Below are positions 26,995-36,322 of a stretch of 64,000 nt of DNA, in pieces (positions within the stretch are counted from its first letter, which is position 1; each line of letters begins with the position of its first letter). The stretch spans positions 1 to 64,000 of the forward strand of contig JAGLZW010000025.1 of assembly GCA_023131225.1 (NCBI GenBank). The letters are read 5' to 3'. Below the pieces are notes generated by a model. It had not been told where the DNA came from. It searched no databases and saw nothing but the letters and a program-made list of their open reading frames with translations. A program made the translations under genes and the position numbers. This DNA is from Candidatus Bathyarchaeota archaeon. GTDB taxonomy: Archaea > Thermoproteota > Bathyarchaeia > Bathyarchaeales > SOJC01.

Positions 26995-27738
26995 CTAATA
27001 TAAGAATTGATAAGGTATATTCTCTTGGCTAAATGCTTGAGCAAGTTCTTTTTTCTTCTGGATGAAGAAACTTGGCGACTTTGCATGTTCAAGCCTATGC
27101 TTTCTGTATACCCAATCCGCGTGATGATAGTTCATTTTGTCAACCAGTACATAGTCCACAATTTCGTGTAAATGCTCCGCCAAATCTTCAGCTTTTAGGA
27201 GTATTGGTGCTATCATTACGAATGTTCTAAAGCCCGAGGAATGCAGTTCCTCTACCGTTTCAAGTCTTTCCTTTATCGGTGGAGAATTCGGTTCAAATAT
27301 TTTCCGTATATTTTCATCGGCAGTTGTGATTGTGAGTCCAACCTCAATATCGTCAAATCTTTTCAGCAGTTCCAAATCCCGCGTAATGAGGGAAGACTTT
27401 GTTTGAATTGTAACAGGCCAACTGTGTTTTGACAAAATTTCAAGGCACCTCTTTGTAAGTTCGTATCTCTTCTCAAGGCGTTGGTATGGATCACACGTTC
27501 CACTTATCCAAACCCTGCCGACTTTCTTCTTCTTAATCTCGCCTTGTAGCAGTCGCGGTGCGTTAATTTTCACGTCAACGAATGTGCCCCACTCTTCCTT
27601 GTGACCAGTGAATCTTTTCATATATCGCGCATAGCAATAAGTGCAGCCATGTTCGCAGCCAATGTAAGGGTTGACCGTGTAGTCGAGGACTTTTGACTTG
27701 GACAATATGGTCTTTGCGTAGACTTCTTTGACGATCAT
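26995..27738 (-). CDS. Radical SAM protein (SplB-like group)
   Basis: A 247-residue protein. N-terminal CEHGCTYCYARYM gives the C-x3-C-x2-C cluster for [4Fe-4S] and SAM; then VWISGTCDPYQRLEKRYELTKRCLEIL, TIQTKSSLITRD and VGLTITTADENI, which follow the beta-strands of the partial TIM barrel in DNA photolyase-like radical SAM proteins. Substrate unknown. It has no extra Fe-S domain. Confidence 0.9.
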   Translation of the reverse strand: MIVKEVYAKTILSKSKVLDYTVNPYIGCEHGCTYCYARYMKRFTGHKEEWGTFVDVKINAPRLLQGEIKKKKVGRVWISGTCDPYQRLEKRYELTKRCLEILSKHSWPVTIQTKSSLITRDLELLKRFDDIEVGLTITTADENIRKIFEPNSPPIKERLETVEELHSSGFRTFVMIAPILLKAEDLAEHLHEIVDYVLVDKMNYHHADWVYRKHRLEHAKSPSFFIQKKKELAQAFSQENIPYQFLY

Positions 27739-27999
27739 AGACCTTCAACCGTACACCTACATCTTGTTGGGAGTTTTCCACATCTAAAGGAAAGATAGCG
27801 CTTCAGTTAAGTTTTTTATTGTGTCAATGTTCGTCGGAGCCGTTCCCTCTCGGTAAATTATCAACGGTTTTTAGTCCAGTCGCCTTGACTACGTAATGTG
27901 TGAGATGCACGAAACTTTTATGAGACGGGGTTACGACGGTATTATTGTATACGTATACGTGAAGGCCAATTCTCAAACCATATACCCTTGGGAACTGAA

Positions 28000-30201
28000 A
28001 TGAGAAAGGAGTTATCACTAACTTTCGTGTTGCTTGTTATTGAAATCGCTTTCTTAACATGCGCTTCGATTACTAGTGTTGGGCTTGGCTTGGCTCCATC
28101 GGCGTCCAACATGTCCGGTGAGTCTTTGACGGCGACGTACGTACACCCCTTCGATGGATATACTTTGTTTGCTCCCATGCGCTCAACGATAACCTACTTA
28201 ATTGACAATAGTGGACAAGTCATTCACACGTGGGAAAGCGATTACAGACCCGCGCTTTCTGTGTATCTGCTTGAAAACGGAAGCATTCTTCGCACCGCCT
28301 TTCCAGGTCTTCCGAGTAATTCTACTTTTACAGCTGGAGGTGGTACTGGGGGACTTGTTCAGAAGATCGACTGGAATGGGACAGTCGTCTGGGAATTCAA
28401 ATATTCAAACAATCAACACCTTCTGCATCATGATATAGAAGCATTACCAAATGGTAACGTGCTTATGATCGCCTGGGAACATAAAACGGGTGAAGAGGCG
28501 ATCGCGGCAGGCCGTGATCCTAGCTTGCTGACTGATGGCGAGCTTTGGCCCGATCATATCATTGAAGTCGAACCCACAGGTGCAACAGGGGGCGACATCG
28601 TCTGGGAATGGCATGCCTGGGATCATCTAATTCAGGACTACAATTCAACTGCAGAAAACTATGGCGTCGTAGCAGCCCATCCGGAGCTGATAGACATCAA
28701 TGTATATGGGCGACCTGGCGCCGACTGGAATCACATCAACTCTATTGACTACAACGAAGAGTTTGATCAGATTTTACTCAGTGTTAATGCATTTAGAGAA
28801 ATCTGGGTGATTGATCACAGTACCACGACCGAGGAAGCTGCTAACCATACTGGGGGAAACAGTGGAAAAGGCGGTGCCATTCTTTACCGGTGGGGTAATC
28901 CTCAAACTTACCGAGCTGGAGATGCAGACGATCAGAAGTTTTTTCATCAACATGATGCTCAATGGGTTGAATCAGGTTTCTCAGGGGCGGGAAACATTCT
29001 GGTTTTCAACAATGGTCAGAACCGCCTCGATGGATCATACTCTTCTGTGGATGAGATTGTGCCACCTGTAGATAGCAACGGTAGCTATTCCATTACTTAC
29101 GGTTCTGCCTATGGCCCTGAAGAACAGACATGGATATACACAGCTGAGCCTCCGACCAGTTTATATTCCAGTGGCATTTCAGGTGCCCAGCGACTTCCTA
29201 ATGGAAATACACTTGTTTGTGATGGACAAGGGGGACGCTTCTTCGAAGTTACCACTGAAAAGGAAGTCGTCTGGGAGTATGTCAACGTTTTTCCCAACGG
29301 GGGGATGAACAATGTGTTCAAAGTATGTCGCTATGGACGGGATTTTTCAGGGTTGTTGGACCTGATACGTCCTAATGACGTAGCTATTACCAACGTAGAT
29401 GTTGACAAGACTACAGTGTTGCAAGGACAGGAAGTGATAATAGAGGCAACAGTCGAGAATCAGGGTGTTTTCACTGAAACGTTTAATGTGACAGCCTACG
29501 CCAATGCTACTGAGATTGGTAGGGAGCTTGTCAACGATTTGGAACAAGGTGCAAGTCAAGTTCTAAGTTTTGCGTGGGATACTGGCAGCTTCACTGGAGG
29601 CAATTACACTATAAACGTCGCAGCGGATGTCGTAGCCAACGAAACTGATACTTTAGACAACACATTCACATATGGTGTTAACATAAGAGTATTATCTCAT
29701 GATGTTGCGGTTGTAAATGTTACACTCTTCAAAACTATAATTGGGCAGGGATACTCAACATTTGCAAACGTGACTGTTAGAAATCAAGGTGATTATACTG
29801 AAACATTCGATGTGACATTAAATGTCACTACAATGATCATTGACACATTTACAAACATAACCTTGGCGAGTCGAAACTCTATGTCTGTCAATTTTGTGTG
29901 GAATGCTACTGGTTACGAAAAAGGCAACTACACACTCTACGCTTATGCCTCTCTAGTCGATGGAGAGATCGATTTGGAGGACAATATGTTTACTGTGTGG
30001 GTGCTAGTAACTATTCCAGGTGACATTAATGGAGATTCAGAAGTAAACATTTTTGATATTGTCACAATAGCTGGCGCCTATAACGCAGAACAAGGAGAGC
30101 CCCACTACATTGCTAACTGTGACATCGATGGCGACGGAGACATAGACATATTTGACATAGTAGCTGCGGCTGGAAACTACGGAGAAAGCTGGGAACCATA
30201 G
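28000..30201 (+). CDS. Secreted arylsulfotransferase-like protein with CARDB and dockerin domains
   Basis: A 733-residue extracellular protein. Signal peptide (about 1-30), then a beta-propeller of the arylsulfotransferase (ASST) type (about 45-445): HTWESDYRP, HHDIEALPNGNVLMI, DWNHINSIDYNEEFDQILLS, FFHQHDAQWV, GAQRLPNGNTLVCDGQGGRFFEV. Next are two CARDB-like beta domains (about 450-555, 565-665) and a C-terminal type I dockerin: duplicated Ca-binding loops GDINGDSEVNIFDIV and CDIDGDGDIDIFDIV. Sulfotransferase activity would move sulfate between phenols, but the active site cannot be confirmed. ATG at 28000 after GGGA is preferred over the TTG at 27988. No cohesin is in the window. Confidence 0.85.
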   Translation: MRKELSLTFVLLVIEIAFLTCASITSVGLGLAPSASNMSGESLTATYVHPFDGYTLFAPMRSTITYLIDNSGQVIHTWESDYRPALSVYLLENGSILRTAFPGLPSNSTFTAGGGTGGLVQKIDWNGTVVWEFKYSNNQHLLHHDIEALPNGNVLMIAWEHKTGEEAIAAGRDPSLLTDGELWPDHIIEVEPTGATGGDIVWEWHAWDHLIQDYNSTAENYGVVAAHPELIDINVYGRPGADWNHINSIDYNEEFDQILLSVNAFREIWVIDHSTTTEEAANHTGGNSGKGGAILYRWGNPQTYRAGDADDQKFFHQHDAQWVESGFSGAGNILVFNNGQNRLDGSYSSVDEIVPPVDSNGSYSITYGSAYGPEEQTWIYTAEPPTSLYSSGISGAQRLPNGNTLVCDGQGGRFFEVTTEKEVVWEYVNVFPNGGMNNVFKVCRYGRDFSGLLDLIRPNDVAITNVDVDKTTVLQGQEVIIEATVENQGVFTETFNVTAYANATEIGRELVNDLEQGASQVLSFAWDTGSFTGGNYTINVAADVVANETDTLDNTFTYGVNIRVLSHDVAVVNVTLFKTIIGQGYSTFANVTVRNQGDYTETFDVTLNVTTMIIDTFTNITLASRNSMSVNFVWNATGYEKGNYTLYAYASLVDGEIDLEDNMFTVWVLVTIPGDINGDSEVNIFDIVTIAGAYNAEQGEPHYIANCDIDGDGDIDIFDIVAAAGNYGESWEP

Positions 30202-30235
30202 AATTTCTTAGAGACGCAGAGTGAATTCAAGGAGA

Positions 30236-32056
30236 CTACTCTTTCGCAGATTTGCGCTTGAAACATATGCTCAAGGTGATTACCATAGATACCATTATCA
30301 GAATTGAGACGCTCCAAGCACGTGAGTGCCAATATCCAGACTCTGTGGCAACTGAGACACCTCCCACTGGTATGCCATAAACTGCCGTGTACGTTGTCGA
30401 TCCAGATAGGGTTATTATTTTAATCCTGTTGGTATCGCCGTCTTCAAGCCAGTGAGACCAGACATATCCATCATATGTTTGAGGCATTTCAACCGTGTAA
30501 GAACCTTTAAGTAGCCAATCCATATATGGCGTCGATCTCGGAATTCCGTTAATAGTGAAGTCTATTCCGGTTACATGCGAAGATTCTATGGTTAACTGAT
30601 AGTAAGGCCCTTTATAAATCGCGTTCACGGTGGTGTTTCCGCTCATGATTATTGTTCTTAAGCGGCTTGTATTTCCGTCACTCCATTGGTCCCAGTAATA
30701 TCTAGAATCTCCGACGGTATATACTTCAGGCATCTCCAAGCTAACTGTTGTGCCTTGTTCGTAGATTCCAAGCCAAGGTGTTGCATGGGATGCGCTGTCA
30801 ACTGTAAACGTCACTCCAACAGGTGAGCTGTTAATTGCTAGGATATATTGGGGAGGTCCTGCAACTTTAACCAACCAGAAATCTTGACCACCAGCCCCGA
30901 AAGACTGCGTGAAACCAGCTAACACGTACCCTTTGTCAGCAGTTCTTGCAATAGAATTTAGAACATCATTATTGGGTCCACCAAATGTTTTGTTCCACTC
31001 CATGTTTCCACTAGCATTAGTCTTGACTAGCCAACCTTCTTTGCCACCAGCCCCGAAAGACTGCGTGAAACCAACCAACACGTACCCTCCATCATCAGTC
31101 TCTAGAACATTTGCTTCCACCATAGAGTGGGAAGGATCATTTCCACTTCCACCGTAGGTTTTGTTCCACTCGTGATTCCCAGAAGAATCAACCTTAACCA
31201 ACCAGAAATCTAAGCGGCCCTCTCCTAGAGATCTTGTGCGACCAGCTAACGCATATCCCCCATCAGGCGTCTCTATGGCAGAGAAAGCGTTTTCTGCAAG
31301 GGTTCCACCGTAGGTTTTGTTCCACTCGTGATTCCCAGAAGAATCAACTTTAACCAACCAAAAATCAGTGTCTCCAGCTCCGAAAGAGTTTGTTTCGCCG
31401 GCCAATATGTATCCTCCGTCACTTGTCTCAACCACTGCCCGTGCAGCGTCGTTATTAGGTCCACCGTACGTTTTGTTCCACTCGTGATTCCCAGAAGAAT
31501 CAACTTTAACCAACCAGAAATCTTGGCCACCGGCCCCAAAAGACTGCGTGAAACCAACCAACACGTACCCTCCATCGCCAGTCTTCGCAATGCATCGTGC
31601 GGCTTCAAGACCAGCTCCACCGTATGTTTTGTTCCACTCGTGATTCCCCGCAGAATCAACCTTAACTAACCAGAAATCAGCAGTTCCTGCCCCGAAGGAG
31701 TTCGTGCGACCAGCCAATGCATATGATCCATCGCTATCTACAACAGAAAAAGCAAGGTCGTTGCCAGTTCCTCCATAGGTCTTGTTCCATTCCATGTTTC
31801 CATCTGCATCAGTCTTTACCAACCAGAAATCTCTGCCGCCTGCCCCAAAAGACTCTGTCTGTCCAGCTAGTATGTATCCCCCATCACTTGCCTGAATGAC
31901 GGAACGCGCAACCTCCCACGCAGTTCCCCCATAGGTTCTAGTCCATTCAGTTTCCGGAGGCTCAACACCTTCTGCCCATCTAATGCAGAACCCGGATGCA
32001 AAAATAGCGATTAACATCAATGCCAAAATTAATCCTAAAAATCGTTTAAGCTTCAC
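30236..32056 (-). CDS. Secreted repeat protein, predicted seven-bladed propeller
   Basis: A 606-residue protein. Signal peptide (about 1-30); seven repeats of about 53 residues (about 35-405), each with DGGYxLAG-x-T-x-SFGAG-x-DFWLVK-x-D and GN-x-EWNKTYGG; two InlB-like/Listeria-type repeat domains (about 405-570) with VTFTVDS and RYYWDQWSDG; a C-terminal membrane helix (about 580-600) with a KRKS tail, so it is anchored with its bulk outside. The blades share stretches identical at DNA level, so copy number could change by recombination. Function unknown, probably adhesion or surface binding. Convergent with the dockerin gene. Confidence 0.85.
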   Translation of the reverse strand: MKLKRFLGLILALMLIAIFASGFCIRWAEGVEPPETEWTRTYGGTAWEVARSVIQASDGGYILAGQTESFGAGGRDFWLVKTDADGNMEWNKTYGGTGNDLAFSVVDSDGSYALAGRTNSFGAGTADFWLVKVDSAGNHEWNKTYGGAGLEAARCIAKTGDGGYVLVGFTQSFGAGGQDFWLVKVDSSGNHEWNKTYGGPNNDAARAVVETSDGGYILAGETNSFGAGDTDFWLVKVDSSGNHEWNKTYGGTLAENAFSAIETPDGGYALAGRTRSLGEGRLDFWLVKVDSSGNHEWNKTYGGSGNDPSHSMVEANVLETDDGGYVLVGFTQSFGAGGKEGWLVKTNASGNMEWNKTFGGPNNDVLNSIARTADKGYVLAGFTQSFGAGGQDFWLVKVAGPPQYILAINSSPVGVTFTVDSASHATPWLGIYEQGTTVSLEMPEVYTVGDSRYYWDQWSDGNTSRLRTIIMSGNTTVNAIYKGPYYQLTIESSHVTGIDFTINGIPRSTPYMDWLLKGSYTVEMPQTYDGYVWSHWLEDGDTNRIKIITLSGSTTYTAVYGIPVGGVSVATESGYWHSRAWSVSILIMVSMVITLSICFKRKSAKE

Positions 32057-32343
32057 GCTGGTCTCCCCTTTCTCAGATAAAAAAAGGTCAAGACATCGTT
32101 ATAAGGATTTATGGAACTAGCTTCTATAGTAGCTGCACTACTACGCGCGCGTCTCAATTAAATCTGCAGAAGTGGTGAAATGAAAATCAGAGGTCCAATA
32201 TGTAGTATTGAAGGGTATTTGCAGAAAGAGGAAACTCATGTAGAATACAACATTACAAAGGGTATATCAATGGAAATGCAGATCGAATTGACAAGAATTC
32301 AGCAGACTTAATCTTAGATTCAAGAGATGATATGTAAAAATGG
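32057..32343. other. Intergenic region, GCGCGC tract, no gene
   Basis: About 290 bases between two divergent units. A GCGCGCGT tract lies at 32143-32150. CTTATAAGGATTTATGG-like AT-rich stretches near 32095-32115 could serve promoters on either side. No gene is called. Confidence 0.3.
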
Positions 32344-32580
32344 ATGGATAATTTGATGAGTAAATCCAAGACGAATGTTGTGGTCAAACCTTTAACACAA
32401 AAGAAGAATTGGAAGCACACAATGAGAAGCATCACAAGAAATCTTGTTGCAAGTAGCCAAACAACATCAACCCAAATGACAAACCACCCATATTTTTTAA
32501 ATTTGTTCTCACAAGCTAAACTGGATTTTCCACAAGCCATAAAAACTGAAGGAAGCAAATTGTATGTTGATATAACTTGA
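32344..32580 (+). CDS. Possible small basic protein upstream of the Lrp regulator
   Basis: A 78-residue basic frame, mostly polar (KSKTNVVVKPLTQKKNW near the start), no motif. The stop overlaps the TTG start of the following regulator by four bases, which would be usual for a coupled pair and is the main support. No ribosome site is seen; it may be only chance. Confidence 0.3.
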   Translation: MDNLMSKSKTNVVVKPLTQKKNWKHTMRSITRNLVASSQTTSTQMTNHPYFLNLFSQAKLDFPQAIKTEGSKLYVDIT

Positions 32581-33083
32581 AGAAACTAAAAGATATTGAT
32601 TATCGAATTCTCTCTGAATTGCTAAAGAACTCTAAGATGAGTGATAGGAAACTGGCTAAGAAAATTGGAGTTTCTCAACCAACCGTCACAAGAAGGAGAG
32701 CAAGGCTAGAAAAGGATGTAATAGACGGTTATACTCTTGTCCCAAAATGGGAGAAACTGGGATATGAGATTCTTGCATTCACGTTTGTCAAAACGAAACA
32801 GACCCTTGGATTAAAAGAAAAATATAAAGCTGCCCACGAGAGAGGAACAAAATGGCTGATGAACCAAGCCAACGTCATTATGAGTGGTGGATGCAGAGGA
32901 ATGGGTGTGAATGGCTTTATGATATCGGTTCACAAGAGCTACTCAGACTTTGACAGCTTCATGGCTAAACATAAACGAGAATTGGGGGATACGTTTACTG
33001 ATGTTCAAACGGTTCTTGTGAACCTTGGTGGAAATCAAATACTCAAGCCTCTTCATTTGAAATACTTGGCAGAAGCAAAATAG
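32577..33083 (+). CDS. Lrp/AsnC-family transcriptional regulator
   Basis: A 168-residue protein with TTG start. HTH at the N-terminus: KKLKDIDYRILSELLKNSK, LAKKIGVSQPTVTRRRARLE, followed by IDGYTLVPKWEKLGYEI, the typical linker to a RAM-like domain. The C-terminal part is a variant: the usual effector-site glycines are not clear, with GGCRGMGVNGFMISVHKSY and DTFTDVQTVLVNLGGNQI. It probably regulates amino-acid or energy metabolism. The flavodoxin gene is convergent with it, so it is not an obvious target. Confidence 0.88.
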   Translation: MKKLKDIDYRILSELLKNSKMSDRKLAKKIGVSQPTVTRRRARLEKDVIDGYTLVPKWEKLGYEILAFTFVKTKQTLGLKEKYKAAHERGTKWLMNQANVIMSGGCRGMGVNGFMISVHKSYSDFDSFMAKHKRELGDTFTDVQTVLVNLGGNQILKPLHLKYLAEAK

Positions 33084-33170
33084 TCTTTCCACTATTCATG
33101 TCAGCAACACTGCTAACAGCCATAATGCACAGAAGAAAAAGAGCAAATCCCACAAGAATTTCGGCAAGGT

Positions 33171-33701
33171 CTACTCCTGAACTTGTGATAGAACCTTTCT
33201 TGCGAATTCTCTAGCTTTCTGTAGGTCTTCAGGTGTTGGATGATTCATGACTTCTTTGATATATTTTTCCCACTCATCAGGGGATGTGATTACCTCTCTC
33301 TTTATGAATTCTTGTATTGGAGGAGATGGTACACCTTGGCAATTGTAACAACCCTCGAAGTCAATTTTCTTTTCTTTGCTTGTTTTTTGAAAAGATGATG
33401 TGCATTTAGATGCCCATCTGTTGAACCCTTCTGAGGAGGTTGCATGAGTAAAGAATCCTGCAAGCTTAAACTTAGGTGGATGTGGAATAGCATCCAAGAT
33501 TCTTTTTATTGGAGCCGCTAGGTCTGTTGAGTGACAAGCTGAACCTAGAAAAACAACATCATAATCATTCAAAATGTCCACTGCAACCTCATCAACTCTC
33601 TTCAAATTTGCCTCATGCTTCTTTGAAGCCTCTTCATAAATGGCTCTAGCAACCTTCTCAGTGTTACCAGTTTCGCTATAATAAGCAATCAACACTCTCA
33701 T
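33171..33701 (-). CDS. Flavodoxin-family protein
   Basis: A 176-residue protein with a flavodoxin fold: the FMN phosphate loop YYSETGNTEKVARAI (about 7-21), the strand VVFLGSACHSTDLAAPIKR, and GFFTHATSS for the isoalloxazine-binding loop. It has extra cysteines (FEGCYNCQG) that could form a disulfide. It is an electron carrier or NADPH-dependent reductase partner; no reductase gene is adjacent. Confidence 0.9.
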   Translation of the reverse strand: MRVLIAYYSETGNTEKVARAIYEEASKKHEANLKRVDEVAVDILNDYDVVFLGSACHSTDLAAPIKRILDAIPHPPKFKLAGFFTHATSSEGFNRWASKCTSSFQKTSKEKKIDFEGCYNCQGVPSPPIQEFIKREVITSPDEWEKYIKEVMNHPTPEDLQKAREFARKVLSQVQE

Positions 33702-33846
33702 CTAAACAACTCCTGACTCTAACCTTCAAAGGATTCCAATAGCCAATACTTTGACAAGCAAACTTATTTTAAGATTTCCTGAAAAGTTTCTTTGCACAAG
33801 TCATAAAACAAGAATATAATGAATATGACAAGCGTTTAAACCGATT

Positions 33847-34004
33847 TCAGCATGCATGCTTTATCATCATGGTTGCTGTAGAGCTAGATTTTATATGGTT
33901 GGCTCTATACCAATTAGAATAAGACTCCCAATCTATGTTAGAATCTTTGGGAATCAAATTGGGAATAAATAAGCTCTTAGAAGGCTTAGATTCCTGAATT
34001 GCAA
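33847..34004 (-). pseudogene. Integrase core-binding-domain fossil fused to tRNA-Pro
   Basis: On the minus strand a frame runs without break from the antisense of tRNA-Pro into KPSKSLFIPNLIPKD and IDWESYSNWYRANH, then SSSTATMMIKHAC and stop. The DWESY-x-x-W and following helix resemble the start of the core-binding domain in archaeal SSV-type integrases, which are known to read through the tRNA sequence in this way. Only about 40 codons remain. It marks an old element end at this tRNA. Confidence 0.5.
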
Positions 34005-34079
34005 GGGGCTGTCGGCTAGCTTGGTCGAGGCTATGAGACTTGGGCTCTCGTGACCCCGGTTCAAATCCGGGCAGCCCCA
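34005..34079 (+). tRNA. tRNA-Pro (anticodon TGG)
   Basis: A complete 75-base cloverleaf. Acceptor GGGGCTG pairs with CAGCCCC, discriminator A. D-arm GGCT/GGCT with an 11-base loop that contains TTGGTCGA. Anticodon stem TGAGA/TCTCG, loop CTTGGGC, so anticodon TGG reads proline codons. T-arm CCCGG-TTCAAAT-CCGGG. No intron; CCA is not encoded. An integrase fragment lies directly 5' of it on the other strand. Confidence 0.95.
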
Positions 34080-34249
34080 TCATCGAGCGGCTTCCCTCTG
34101 ATGCTCTTATTTTAACCTTTTTATGTAGACGTTCAAAAACTGGTTGATCAATATTTTCAGATGGTTATCACACGTTTTAGGAAATTAAGATCTAATCTGC
34201 CAAATTTCGAGTCTAGAACGCAAGTGTTTCTCTTTGGGTCATTCTGAGT

Positions 34250-34534
34250 TTACTGCTTTTTTTTGGATCTCTGGGTTTTCTGCAATTCAACATATTCTTC
34301 TACTGCCTTTTTAACATCCCAAGTTTTCCGTTCAGCCATTAGTAGTTTCAAGTAGTTTTTCGCTCTTTTCTGCATTACATAATACCACAAAGCAGTAGGA
34401 GGGGTCAGAAACAAGGCGTAGATAAGCCATCCAAAGATTCCCACCCTTAAGGATAATACAAAAAACAGCGGGACGAATGGATAGAAGAAAACAAAAAGCA
34501 ATTCAGCATAGAGCTCCAAGATATACCTATCCAT
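34250..34534 (-). CDS. Small membrane protein with two helices
   Basis: A 94-residue protein. Helices at about 9-28 and 32-51, then a basic amphipathic tail with a coiled-coil look (QKRAKNYLKLLMAERKTWDVKKAVEEYVELQ). ATG at 34534 with no strong ribosome site. No family recognised. Confidence 0.7.
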   Translation of the reverse strand: MDRYILELYAELLFVFFYPFVPLFFVLSLRVGIFGWLIYALFLTPPTALWYYVMQKRAKNYLKLLMAERKTWDVKKAVEEYVELQKTQRSKKKQ

Positions 34535-34765
34535 CTCGCGTTCCTCTAATCGACAGAATCCATCCGAATTATTTAAGACTTAGCACAAACGGCGTTTAAA
34601 AGAAATCGTAGAAATCGTGTGTTGGCTCAAGGCGTGATGCTAGATAGAATGCTTGCGATTCTTTCTTTAGAACTCAAAACTAAAATATGATTGTGCAATT
34701 TGAAAATCTAGACAAGAGTCTTTATTCAACTACAAATTGTATGTTAGTTTAAGGGATGTGACTGA

Positions 34766-35008
34766 TTGACTGCGTTACTATGTAAATTGGGGTTCCACAG
34801 GTGGAGGGATTATGGAGAACGTGTGCTTCTTATTTGGAAAGAACCAGGATTGCTTCCAGGAACTAAGCAAGGAAGGCGAAAACATGTGTTCTCTGAAAGG
34901 GGATGCTTGCGGTGTGGAATTAAAGAAAAGAGGAAATTTTCCGAAAACGTTGATGGAACCCTAGCAGCAGCAGGATGGGAAATAGTAGAAGAAAGCAAGG
35001 CAGCATAA
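34766..35008 (+). CDS. Small zinc-knuckle-like protein
   Basis: An 80-residue protein with TTG start. The layout LLCKLGFHRWRDYG then RGCLRCGIKEKRKF resembles short archaeal/phage proteins in which a Cys-x4-His and a CxxC bind one zinc. The function is unknown. Upstream lies AATTTGAAAATCTAGAC, with no clear TATA box. Confidence 0.6.
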   Translation: MTALLCKLGFHRWRDYGERVLLIWKEPGLLPGTKQGRRKHVFSERGCLRCGIKEKRKFSENVDGTLAAAGWEIVEESKAA

Positions 35009-35067
35009 AGAAATACGTATACAGGCGTTTGCGCGCGCAACGTATGATGATTATCCAATGTAGTAAT

Positions 35068-35547
35068 TCATTCTACCTTCTTCAGCTTGCAGTGTCTCGG
35101 ACGCTTCCCGGTTTTTTCAAATTCTTTAAAATGCTTAAGGAAAAGGGGTGTTTCCGGTGCTGACTGCACAAATTCTACGAACCTTGTGAGCTTTCCTATG
35201 GTTTCACGGTTTATTTTATGTTCTATCTCGCAAGCATCCTTCTCAGCAGTCTCTTTACTAACCCCTATCATAATCAAAAACTTCTTTAATGCTTGATGCC
35301 GTTGTTCTAGAATTTCTGCAAGCAACTTCCCTTTAGACGTTAGTACAACCCCTCTATACCGCGTATAGGTAACAAACTTCTGTGCATCCAGTTTCTGTAG
35401 CATGTTTGTTACGCTTGGAGGCTTCACATCTAATGCATAAGCTATGTCGGTAACTCTGGCGTAGCCATGTTCTCTGATTAGACCGTGGATTGTTTCAACA
35501 TAACCTTCCTCAGTTTCACTCAACCTATTTACTTCAACCATTCCCAA
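35068..35547 (-). CDS. DtxR/MntR-family metal-dependent repressor
   Basis: A 159-residue protein. N-terminal wHTH: LSETEEGYVETIHGLIREHG, VTDIAYALDVKPPSVTNMLQKL, YRGVVLTSKGKLLAEILEQRH; then a dimerisation and metal-binding region with KDACEIEHKI (Cys-x2-Glu-x2-His), as in the DtxR group. There is no SH3-like third domain, so it is the short MntR-like form. Its gene ends the leftward feo operon and overlaps the FeoC-like gene by 14 bases, so it very likely controls iron uptake by binding the palindromes at 38812-38871. Confidence 0.93.
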   Translation of the reverse strand: MGMVEVNRLSETEEGYVETIHGLIREHGYARVTDIAYALDVKPPSVTNMLQKLDAQKFVTYTRYRGVVLTSKGKLLAEILEQRHQALKKFLIMIGVSKETAEKDACEIEHKINRETIGKLTRFVEFVQSAPETPLFLKHFKEFEKTGKRPRHCKLKKVE

Positions 35548-35818
35548 CGTTGCCTGCCCCTAAGAAGTTCTTACCCTTCTCAGTTATAACATATACGTTG
35601 CTAGCTCCTTCTGTGGAAATGCAGCTTTTTGACATTAAGCAGTTAAGACAGGCTGGGGGAGGACTTTGCGAACTCGCTGGTAAAATTAGATATCCTTTTG
35701 AAACAAGTAAAGACAGAACTGCCTCTAGTGTTACTTCTTGGATATTGACTTTGTTAGCGATTTCTTTCTTATTTAGAACACCTAGATCTTGAACGAGTTG
35801 CAGAACTTCTTTTATCAC
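35534..35818 (-). CDS. feoC: FeoC-like winged-helix protein with cysteine cluster
   Basis: A 94-residue protein with FeoC layout: wHTH KEVLQLVQDLGVLNKKEIANKV then a long wing containing CLNCLMSKSC (Cys-x2-Cys-x5-Cys), the kind of cluster in FeoC proteins that binds an Fe-S cluster, and a last strand VYVITEKGKNFLG. It is a likely regulator or stability factor of FeoB in the same operon. Confidence 0.75.
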   Translation of the reverse strand: MIKEVLQLVQDLGVLNKKEIANKVNIQEVTLEAVLSLLVSKGYLILPASSQSPPPACLNCLMSKSCISTEGASNVYVITEKGKNFLGAGNVGNG

Positions 35819-35821
35819 AAT

Positions 35822-36313
35822 TTATCCTTTCCTCTTCCATGTCTGCAGTGTCATGTATAATCCTGGAAGGACTAAGGTAAATAGCCAGATGGCTGGTCTT
35901 ATGTCGTCTAGCCAAATCCATTCCGCCCAGTCTCCTAAAGGATCTGCGTGGGGTTCAGGGGTTACTTGATAAATACCATATCCAAGGGCATGTGAAGCCA
36001 TTATTGTAGCATATACTGCGAAGAACACCATAGCTAGTATTGTCCCAACCACCAGAAAGGAGATTCCTTCTCGATTGCCTTTCCACTGTGAATCAATGCC
36101 GAAGAGGAAGATGATGCCTATTATGATAAGCATGCATCCACCGAACAAGTCTGGACAAATTAGAGCCGTGCTTATGTCCAATTGAAACCAGCCAAGACCC
36201 AAAGATTGGTCGAGGCCCAAAACTAGTTCAAACAAGCCGAAGAGGGAATAAATTAATCCCAGACTTAGCGAGTAGGTAGCCATACCTTTTCCAACTCTTA
36301 CTTCTGAACCCAT
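35822..36313 (-). CDS. Four-helix membrane protein in the feo operon
   Basis: A 163-residue protein with helices at about 16-36, 52-72, 85-110 and 138-155. The loop before the last helix is Asp/Trp/Glu-rich (PHADPLGDWAEWIWLDDIRP). No family I can name. It lies 10 bases after the FeoB membrane gene and just before the FeoC-like gene, so it probably serves iron uptake. Confidence 0.7.
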   Translation of the reverse strand: MGSEVRVGKGMATYSLSLGLIYSLFGLFELVLGLDQSLGLGWFQLDISTALICPDLFGGCMLIIIGIIFLFGIDSQWKGNREGISFLVVGTILAMVFFAVYATIMASHALGYGIYQVTPEPHADPLGDWAEWIWLDDIRPAIWLFTLVLPGLYMTLQTWKRKG

Positions 36314-36322
36314 TTAAATCAC

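Noticed and set aside
31273-31659. A 128-residue frame inside the propeller gene
   Set aside because: The repeats keep other frames open by chance; the true frame has the signal peptide and blade motifs.
33847-34083. A 78-residue protein over tRNA-Pro
   Set aside because: The first half is only the antisense of the tRNA. I keep the second half as an integrase fossil, not as a working gene.
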